Positions 56,184 to 64,000 of a stretch of DNA of 64,000 nt are shown here, one piece after another; position 1 is the stretch's first letter, and each line of letters opens with the position of its first letter. This stretch comes from Torulaspora globosa. Lineage: Eukaryota > Ascomycota > Saccharomycetes > Saccharomycetales > Saccharomycetaceae. The position numbers and the translations under genes are program-made. The stretch covers positions 1,170,108-1,234,107 of the forward strand of contig NC_050729.1 of NCBI RefSeq assembly GCF_014133895.1, given 5' to 3'. The notes under the pieces are model-generated. The model was given only the letters and a program-made list of their open reading frames with translations, was not told where the DNA came from and ran no database searches.

Positions 56184-59100
56184 CGACCGTCCGTCAACTT
56201 CGCACATTACAAAAAGCCAGCGAATGATGGTGAGGTTACGGTGATAGACTTTGAGAAGTTGCATGCAGCGGATAGCAAGAGATCCAGGGAAGAAATCGAG
56301 GTGAAATGCTAGTCCAATTATGCATAGGCATGCTCATGAGAGAAGATGCGCTGGTCAGATGCTGCGCAATGAATTTTGATAACATAAAGCTGAAAGAAGA
56401 AAGGGAAGCAAAGACTCCGCAGCAAATCAGCGCCATGGATTCGCTCAAAGCTTTCTTGACCATAGCAAGCATGTGCACGATTGGTAGGAGAAGAACTCGC
56501 CTTAGTAGACGATGACGAGGGCTGCAGTAACTGGAAGTGGATCAACGGTTTGTATCACGAGACAGTAGTGGAGGAAGAAAACGTCGAGGACTTTCGCCGC
56601 GACTGTACGGCTCGGATCGCAGAGCTGATAGAGAGGCTCAACGAGGACTTTTGCATGCCGTCGGTGAGGGACGTTGCTACTCGTCTTTTGAGAAACCGGG
56701 AGATTCCGTTTAGAGAGCCCTTCAGAGCCACTGGGAAGCATCGAGTGAACGAATCACTTCTTGAATTGATTCCTATCGAGCACCGTGGTGATCTTCTTCC
56801 GCAGTGCCGCAATCGATGGAGAAAACGGTTACACTGGCTGTGGATGAGATTGCATGTCTGCTGATGTGGATGGTCCATTTTGGCGTGGGGTATCCTTACC
56901 GGTTTCCGGAACTGCAGCAAATTGCCTACAGTGGACCGCATAGAAACGTCCTTGTTGATGACAAGTCTCGCCGTCTGCAGTTGTACTGCACGTACAACAA
57001 GAACAAGTCTTCAGAAGGCATTCTCAAGACCATGGACGGCGTGACTTCAGAACATCTGTTCTACTTCATCGTGGTCCTAAGGTAGATGCAGATCAATGTA
57101 CTCCGTGGCAGTTCCAGGCACATTTGTGTTACTGTGGACCCTCAAAGCGCAAAGCTGATGGAACACATCCCGCCGGTCGAGCGCACTCGCACCGCACTGC
57201 TCACTTACGTCTTTCTGGATTCCAATAGGGGCGATCTAATCAATTACCCATCATTCAGGAGGTACCTGCAGCGGTTTCCCAAGGGAGAAAGAGAGAGGCT
57301 GACGTTTCAGGAATTGCGCCAGGGATTGAAAATCTTGATTAGGGAGTACGCTGATGTCGCGATCCCGGAAACCGTGGAGCTGCTAGTGTCTATGACTCAC
57401 GAAGTGATGGGCAACCACAGCCTCAGGACGGCTTTGTCTAGGTACGGTGTCGACAACTATTCTCTACGATCTGTTAGTGGGTCAAAGGCAATCCAACTGC
57501 AGGAAGAGTGCTCACGGAGATGGATTGCGTGGCTGCAGCTGGAGGATGGCGCTCTCGCTCAGGAGGAAATGGCTGCGGCGTCTCTCGTCCAGAAGCAGGT
57601 TAGGCACAGGGAGTATCGTTCAGAACCCAAGTCGCTGGAAGACTTGACGTATGCCGGTCAGAAACTGTTTGGATCAAAGTTCGAATTCAGGAACCGTTCG
57701 CAGGAGAAGCTCTACAACGAGATTTATCTGAGCGGGCGGCCGTTCATTGCCGTGCAGGCGCCTACAGGTTTCGGTAAGACAGAGCTGTTCCATCTGCCTC
57801 TTGTTGCTTTGACGTCAAAGAAGAGCTGTAAGCATGTGTCCTTTGTGTTTGTGCCATACTTGGTTGCCATACTTGGTGCTTCTGGAAGGCACCCTGCAGC
57901 GGCTGAGCGCGGGCAACCTCTTGAAAGTTGCGCAGGTAAAGCAATTTACTAACGTTGGATACGATGGGGTGACCGATGTCTATGTGGGAGTTTATGACGA
58001 TCTGGCGAATGAAGACTTTGCAGGGCGGATTGTGGGGTGAGAGAGCGCCAATGGCAAAAACGTCAAGTTAAGCTACCTTGTGATCGATGAGTTCCACAAT
58101 CTCGAGACAGAGACGTATAGACGGAAGCACCTCGAGGGGATCCGCAAAGTGACGCTTTCGAGAATGTGCTTTTCCTAAGCGCCACTGCGCCTGCGGCAAT
58201 AGCTGATAGAGCCCTCCAGCGGGCTGGATTCAAAGGGCTTGAAAAGCCGGAGCCCGGTTTGAGAGCGATGGATACAGGCGACAGCTCTGGAGGGATGACT
58301 TGTTATCCCATAAAGATGTTTGATCTGATGGGAGAGGTTCCTCTGGGGCATGTGCACAAGGAGTTTATGAAAGTCACTGATTCGTCTCGAGAGGCGTTCA
58401 AGCTTCTCAAGGCGCTATTTGCCTGCGAGCCGCATGCTAGAGCGGTGGTTGCGGTAGGTTCGAGGCGCAAAGTAGAGGACCTGTCGGAGGAGTGGAAGGA
58501 ACACTTTCGCATTGCTTGGACGAACGGCCACATATCGTCGGGAGAAAGGATTAGGTCATTCCTTGCTGACAAGAATAGCCAGGTGCTGCTGGGGACGAAG
58601 CTCGTGACGCAGGGAATCGACGTGCGCAACCTGCAGATGGTGATCATGATGGACTACAGGCCCAGCATCATCGAGTTCATTCAGGCCGCTGGTCGGCTGC
58701 GTTCTTCGGGGCTGTTCTATTTGCTGTCCAGCGCCAGAGCGAGAGGCGAAGCGGGGGAGCGGGTTTCTGACCATCCAGCAGTCCCGCTGCTTGAAGACGG
58801 ATGTGTGGACAAACAGATGGCCGCATTCTACGGTCTGGGTGCGCAGGGAGCACCCACTAGGAACGCAGAATTGCTCCTGGCTGACTCCCAAGGACTTGTT
58901 GCAAGACACAGGAGAGCGATGGAAAAGCTGGAAAGAGACCAAGAGCTCGCCAGGAAACGGGCGGTAAAAGTGTTCCCATCTCTTGCTCTTGAAAAGAAAA
59001 GAATCAAAAGAGATTTCCATGAGCCACATGGATACACCGACATTTTGCTGTACATAGGTCTGCCGACGGATATGGCGGCGGGCCTCTTTCTTCAAGGAGT

Positions 59101-60016
59101 CGACATCCACTTTTGTCCACCGGATACCTTTACCAGAAAGGACGGATGCAAAGACTGTCTTAAGGATTACAATCTGTGCGTCTGTGCTGGTGGACAATAC
59201 AAGTCGTACCGGCGGATAGCATGCGAGGCGCTGGCGCTGCGGCGCATGCTATTGGATGACGAAAGGTGTGGCAAGCATCTAGAAGGAATGGAGCCGTTTC
59301 GAAGGGACCCTGTTGGATACTTGCACGCTTTTGTCAAGGAAAGGAAACAGCTTCAGGCCGCGGTGATGCGGAAGTACCTGTGGTTCCACGAGCTGACGAC
59401 GGGAGTCTCGCAGATCGTTGCGTTGCAGTCAGTAAGAGGCGTCGGAAGCTGCAGGCTGTTCACGCGGCCAGCGGCGGATATCAGGCGCATATACTGCGAT
59501 GCATGGCGTTCGCTGAAGAAGCAGCGCTTGAATGTGCTCGAGTACTTCTGGAGCAGGGAAAGGATGAGGTGCGATGAGATCTGGGACAAGGAAACAAGCA
59601 GGAGCAGCCGGAGCTTTGTGGAGATAGTGGATAAACAAGGGACGTTCGAGCGCATGTGGCAGAGGAGTAGTGCGCGGTTCCACGGGCCAGAGTACGTTAA
59701 AGGGCAGTACGGAAATGTCCATCGAAGGAGCATGAACACGTATGAAATGTCGCGAGCGCGCTTGTTTTACAAATATGACGGGTCGGTAGGTCTACCATCA
59801 TGGGACATGTACCTGTCGATGGTGCTTGGGATGTTTTACAATGTAGAGCTAAGATCGCGGATTGCGGACCTTGTGGAGCAGATAGGCGACGTGTGGTTGG
59901 TTCCGCACTGGCTAGAGCTGCAGAATGTACTTGTGCAAATGGGGGACGGGAAGAAGGTGCCGTTCTTTGTTCTGTGCGGAGCGATCTACCAGGAGATGCA
60001 AGCGACTCCAGGGTAA
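56184..60016 (+). pseudogene. Decayed Y'-like / telomere-linked RecQ-type helicase
   Basis: One helicase-like protein is spread over several frames. N-terminal pieces lie at 56184-56310, 56306-56480 and 56481-56815. A long frame (about 56815-57864) is interrupted by an in-frame TAG at 57083-57085 and holds the Walker A motif QAPTGFGKTELFHLPL (about 57750-57800). A 13-bp tandem duplication at 57852-57877 shifts the frame. The next frame contains an in-frame TGA (58038-58040) and the Walker B motif VIDEFHNLETE. A further shift near 58155 leads to a 600-codon open stretch. This has FLSATAP (motif III), LLGTKLVTQGIDV (motif V), FIQAAGRLR (motif VI), a Cys cluster (C..KDGCKDCLKDYNLCVC) and a C-terminal domain. 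Such helicases mark chromosome ends in many fungi (S. cerevisiae Y', S. pombe Tlh). The region is GC-richer than its flanks. Few lesions in 3.8 kb suggest recent inactivation. Confidence 0.75.
57852..57877. repeat. 13-bp perfect tandem duplication inside the helicase relic
   Basis: TGCCATACTTGGT occurs twice in a row (57852-57864 and 57865-57877). The extra 13 bases shift the frame by one, exactly where the reading frame of the helicase changes. Confidence 0.9.
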
Positions 60017-60904
60017 CGGTAGTTTGAGGTAGTTGCGCTTTGTAGTATCCATAGCTTGTATAGCGTCCAACACCGTTGAAAATTGGCTTCTTCGAAGCCC
60101 GGGTAACGAATTTAATTTTTTTACGGCTGTTTATTTTCAAAATACATTCAAAGTTTCTCAATGTTGGGCTTCTTCAAGGAAACAGACAAATACATGTTAA
60201 GTTGAGTAAACAAGTCATTAGGGAGGGAAGACGAGGCCATAAGGCACTTTATACAAGGTACAACTTAAGTAGTAGCTTTGAAATGGCCTATCCGTAATAC
60301 ACAATGCAGTCATTAGCATTAGGATGGTTGCAGCAGGCTAGAAGCATTTGCAGAGCAGATGGTGAGCCGCATGGTACAGAAACGTCTGTTTCGATAGTAT
60401 AACCTGGGTATACCTACCTGTCATCTGGTAGCGTTTGTCCTATCAAAGTGAGCTTTGTCTGGAGGCTCAAAATACTGCATGTCTACACTCTGATGAGGCT
60501 AACCCACATAGGTCCGAGAATTTAGCACCAATCAATGCGGATCATTACGGTCGACAGCAATACTGATACAAAGGTGGATCGATCTGCGAGCCGGAGAAGG
60601 TGCGTAGACCAAAAAGATCTGGGAATCAAGGGATCTGTTCCAAAGGTCCTTCGAAAGGCGACTGGAATCTGCCTGAGAAAACCATAATAATCAAAAAAGA
60701 TACTGTTTGATAAAGGTTGCCCCACTTAATTCATCCGTTCGGAGATGCGAAGATACAAGGGGGCTTACCCCTATTGAGCTGTCGACCACAACGGAAGTTA
60801 GAAGGGTAAGCTTTTCAACAGGAAAAGGTTATATGTCCTAGATGGTATGGACGATCAAATGGGTAAATGGCACCCCCTGCCGCTACCTGAAACTTTGGTC
60901 AAGT
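60017..60904. other. Spacer between helicase relic and Ty3/gypsy relic
   Basis: About 890 bp with no assignable gene. The last few hundred bases may be upstream pol sequence of the Ty3-like element, too eroded to recognise. Confidence 0.35.
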
Positions 60905-62030
60905 TCGAACCTGGACGACATTACCGTCTCTGAGCCGTATTGGAAACGGTCAAGTTTTCACAATCATAGATTCGCACAGTGGTTACCACCGGATCCCGAT
61001 GAAGCCGGAGGATACATACAAAACTACTTGCGTGATACGCAGTGATGAACGCGCCTTCGCTAGATACATTTTCCGAGATCTGAAGGTCGTTTAGTCGTTT
61101 TGCTCTTTTCTGAAACAATAGAAGAACATTGGACTCATCTAGACACGGTATTGGAGAGGCTGATGAAAGAGATTTAGATTGTGAAGAGAAAGAAATCCAA
61201 ATTCGTTTCAAAACAGACTGATTTTTGGGTTATAAGATCGGAATCCTGAAAATAGAGCCCTTACAGAACTATCCGACACCTAAGCCTGTGAAAGAAGCCC
61301 AGAGAATCTTGGGAATGATTGCAGGAGGGTTTTTTCGAATCGCTCTCAAGTAGCGCAAGTTACAGGACAAAGCAGTTGCGCTATGCAATTCTGCACTAGT
61401 TCCGTTTATCAGCAAGGCATGTTACCACATAAGATAGTATTGGTGACGTCCTAGAAGGGGCTGATGCTAAGAACAATCTTGCTGGTGCAAACTTGTTGGT
61501 ATCGTTGGTTATTTCTCCGAGTCACTAGAAGGTGCTCAGAAGTACTACCCGCTAGTGCATTAAGAATTATTAGGGATTACCATAATATGCTGCATGCTAA
61601 TCATTTTACCTTGTTGAACGGACTATTAATCTGCTGTTGCTTCAGAACAAGAATGGCCACCTACGACTTCAACCCAGAATACCTTGCCGGCCCTCAGAAT
61701 GTAGTTGCAGACGCAGTATCGCGTGCGGTACACATTTTAGCCCCTGAACTTCCTGCTTCCTTGAATCAACAGTGGAAACTGGATATAAGTCCCTGCCACT
61801 ATGTGACGCTGCTCTGATGCACATGGGAGTGCCCAGACATTTCCGCTTTGCAGAGTTACCATGGTTTACGCTGTCGGGCTTGTTCCTTAACCAGTTGTTT
61901 CGCTTATCACCTGGATCGTCTGGATGTCCATGTAAAATACCAAGATGAGGTCATGAAGTCATACCAAGATCATACCCTGCATGAGAAATGCTTGTGCTTC
62001 CACTCTATATTCAAGGAGATAGAAGTAAGC
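60905..62030 (+). mobile_element. Ty3/gypsy retrotransposon pol relic
   Basis: Fragments of Ty3-type polymerase appear in correct order but in different frames, with stops and deletions. Reverse transcriptase at about 60932-61060 reads SRIGNGQVFTIIDSHSGYHR then IPMKPEDTYKT. The RT connection at about 61095-61200 reads FSETIEEHWTHLDTVLERL then IVKRKKSKF, and 61275-61310 reads KPVKEAQRILGMI. RNase H at about 61440-61730 includes YDFNPEYLAGPQNVVADAVS. The start of the integrase region at about 61910-62000 reads DEVMKSYQDHTLHEKC. The YxDD catalytic box is lost. I could not recognise LTRs. Clearly dead and old. Confidence 0.85.
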
Positions 62031-62970
62031 ATCTGATCTGATAGTCTCCTTCAATGTACTCTATCTGTCTATTAACCACCTGTATAGCAACATCTGGTCA
62101 TTCAGCAGTACTAGCATAGAGGCTTGTAGCTGGGCCTTCCTGTCGCCGGCAGAATACTGGCAGAAGGGCACGGCCGCGTCCAGTGTGCCAAACTAGAAGG
62201 ATCTCACTTTTATTTAACACAAATCACTGCCACTGGCAACGCAGCGAGCCAGGCATTCCAAACTGTGAATGGAAGGTCGAGCAGGCAACGCCGTTTTGCG
62301 TATTGGTCAACGGTCGAGAAAACATCTTATGCAGTTTGCGGCGCCCGGTATCTTAACAGCCGCCTGTGTCCAACGGGTCTGAAAATTTTTGGTCTAAGAC
62401 CTGAGTCTGGGTGACAGGGGCCAAGCGCCGTAGAAGGGAACATCAGATATTCCGCGGAAGCGGAAATCGGAGATCAGATAAGAGTACCGTTATCAACGAC
62501 TGTCAAACTCCGAGATGAGATAAGAAACCGTAATCAATGAGGAGAGACTCCGATCAGCGGCTAATTTAGGGGAGCTTCTCTGCATGACCGTGCGTCAGGA
62601 AGAATGTCATCGCATCACCAAGAATGTTTGGGGTAAATAAGTCTGGGGTAACTTCCGGAGTTTCTCGGATGATGTCCATCACGTGGCCAACAGATTTCTG
62701 GGGAAGATTGCGGGGAGGGGGTATTATCACGTGGGAAGAAGCCAGACTTGGACCAATGATAAATGGGGGAAGTGAGGGTACATGCTGATCACATTCACCA
62801 GGTAATAGGAACTGATTTCTCACTGTAGTTTAGTAGCTGAGCAGTTTAGGTTCCTCGCTAGAAACAGAATATACGTTAAGGTGAGCGAATGGGACATTCG
62901 AATAACGAAACAAAGGATCAAAAAAACACAAGCAGGGTCAGCTATGAGCAACATAAAGTGATAAACATGT
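62031..62970. other. Unassigned subtelomeric sequence
   Basis: About 940 bp; short open frames only. A CACGTG-containing stretch occurs twice (62679-62684 and 62728-62733). No gene or LTR was recognised. Confidence 0.35.
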
Positions 62971-63072
62971 AATTCAAGTACGCCTGTTTTGATATAGAAT
63001 GTTGAATTCGACCTAGCAGACACGCAAGTAAGAAATGTTTTGGGCCTAATGTGCTGAGGTAAGTGCCGTAGA
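62971..63072 (+). repeat. Diverged direct repeat, copy 1 (about 102 bp)
   Basis: Begins AATTCAAGTACGCC and ends at TGCTGAGGTAAGTGCCGTA. It matches 63334-63435 along its whole length with scattered substitutions and no obvious indels; offset 363 bp. Confidence 0.75.
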
Positions 63073-63333
63073 TAGTGAGCAAAACAGTAGCAGAGAGAAG
63101 AGAGGATTTCAGCGGCCATGCAAGCCTTGTTGGGTCTATCTGCCCGTCCCGCTCTGGTGGTGGCATTTCGGGCTAACCTCTTCTGATACTTCAGAAACAT
63201 TGTTGGTCTCAGGTCCAGGGTTGGGACCAAATACATGTTTGGCAGGGCAAATAGAGCAATTGGAGGACCAAACAAAGAGTCGAGGAAAGGGCGCGCAAGA
63301 TCGGTTCTCACAGAAGTAGGGTGCTCAACTAGT

Positions 63334-63435
63334 AATTCAACTGCGCCAGATTCGATATAGACTGTTGAATTTGGCCAGGCAGATACCCAAGTAACAAATA
63401 CTTGGGGCCAAATGTGCTGAGGTAAGTGCCGTATA
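63334..63435 (+). repeat. Diverged direct repeat, copy 2 (about 102 bp)
   Basis: Begins AATTCAACTGCGCC and shares with copy 1 the end TGTGCTGAGGTAAGTGCCGTA. Minus-strand translation of both copies shows the same YGTYLST[LF]GPK motif, so the unit may derive from a repeated gene or a transposon terminus. Origin unknown. Confidence 0.75.
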
Positions 63436-64000
63436 TGGCGATAAGGCTATACTCTCTATGAGAGTCCAGTAACGCCTGTTCGGCAGGATGGGAGGCAGCT
63501 TTTGTATCCGGGAGAGGCAGTGACAACATAAACATGTACGACTGATATCCAAACATTGTCCCTCTGAGTGTCATTTAAGGCCTATCGACAGGAGGTTGCT
63601 TTTCCTTTTTGGGAAGTATCCACGTGACAGCGAGGGAGGTAGCCCTGGAGGGATGAGATGATGCCATCCTGGAGTAGAACAAGGAGACGAGTGACTGATG
63701 AAGATGGAACCAGGTTAATTTCTCCGAAAGATGAGAGGAAGGATGTGGTGGAAAGTGATTATTTATTTAGACCCGGGAAGATGAGAGGAGGGATGTGGTG
63801 GGGAGATAATTGTTTATCGAGGGACGGTGAGAAGAGAAGAGGAGGGGGTGGGAGAAGAGAAGAGAATGAAGGATGGAGTGTGATGAGAGAGGGAGATGAG
63901 AGAGGGAGATGGAGAGAGGGAGATGAGAGGGAGAAGGATGAAGTGAGAGAGGGGGAGAAGAGAGGGAGAGGAAGGGGGGGGGGGAGGGGGAGGAGAGGGA
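63436..64000. repeat. G/A-rich tandem and low-complexity sequence at the window end
   Basis: A 50-bp-period duplication (63730 and 63780, AGATGAGAGGA.GGATGTGGTGG) is followed by increasingly simple GAGAGGGAGATG runs. The window ends in a poly-G-rich purine tract (63977-64000). The plus strand is almost free of C after about 63830. G-rich sequence oriented toward the end suits a telomere-proximal position, but no exact known telomeric repeat is seen. Confidence 0.6.

Noticed and set aside
60900..60920. AGGTTCGAAC on the minus strand resembling a tRNA B box
   Set aside because: No matching A box or cloverleaf stems; it lies in the Ty3 RT relic.
62679..62733. Two CACGTG sites as a regulatory module
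   Set aside because: No supported gene is nearby, so there is nothing to regulate.

Overview
The window is a nuclear chromosome segment of a budding yeast (Saccharomycetaceae), running from the core chromosome on the left to a decaying subtelomere on the right. Nearly every gene up to about 46.3 kb has a recognisable Saccharomyces cerevisiae orthologue. The order interleaves genes that in S. cerevisiae lie on chromosome VIII right (NBL1, RPN10, PPX1, YHR202W, HTM1, SCH9, SKN7, SET5, BAT1) with genes from chromosome X right (ECM17, IML1, HOM6, HIR3, IPA1, YJR142W, PMT4, MGM101). That is the pattern expected of a lineage that did not go through the whole-genome duplication (Torulaspora, Zygosaccharomyces, Zygotorulaspora, Lachancea or Kluyveromyces type); the genus cannot be fixed from the sequence alone.

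Core region, 1-46.3 kb: ECM17 (partial), NBL1 (with a canonical spliceosomal intron), RPN10, IML1, HOM6, HIR3, IPA1, PPX1, YJR142W orthologue, PMT4, MGM101, YHR202W orthologue, RPS4 (uninterrupted), HTM1, SCH9, SKN7, SET5, FMP10, FAU1, BAT1, a 2.9 kb gene-free gap, then OXP1. Themes are sulfur and amino-acid metabolism (ECM17, HOM6, BAT1, OXP1), TORC1 and stress signalling (IML1, SCH9, SKN7), chromatin (HIR3, SET5, NBL1) and the secretory pathway (PMT4, HTM1). Several promoters carry the site expected for their regulon: Met31/32 and Cbf1 at ECM17, Cbf1 at HOM6, the Rpn4 PACE box at RPN10, and Leu3 plus two Gcn4 sites at BAT1.

Subtelomeric region, 46.3-64 kb: gene-poor, rich in broken frames. 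It holds a 42-residue Cys-rich metallothionein at 48.4 kb, an intact GRE2/ARI1-type carbonyl reductase at 50 kb, hydrophobic small-protein genes or relics at 51.8-52.9 kb, a frameshifted K1-type killer preprotoxin-like gene at 54.8-55.8 kb, a decayed Y'-like/RecQ-type telomere-linked helicase at 56.2-60.0 kb, and a heavily mutated Ty3/gypsy pol relic at 60.9-62.0 kb. A diverged direct repeat and G/A-rich tandem sequence run to the window end, which looks like the approach to a chromosome end.

Most noteworthy: the chromosomal K1-like killer preprotoxin relic, the tiny metallothionein, a 13-bp tandem duplication that accounts for one helicase frameshift, and the perfect Leu3/Gcn4 architecture of the BAT1 promoter. 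I saw no tRNA, rRNA, centromere or CRISPR array.
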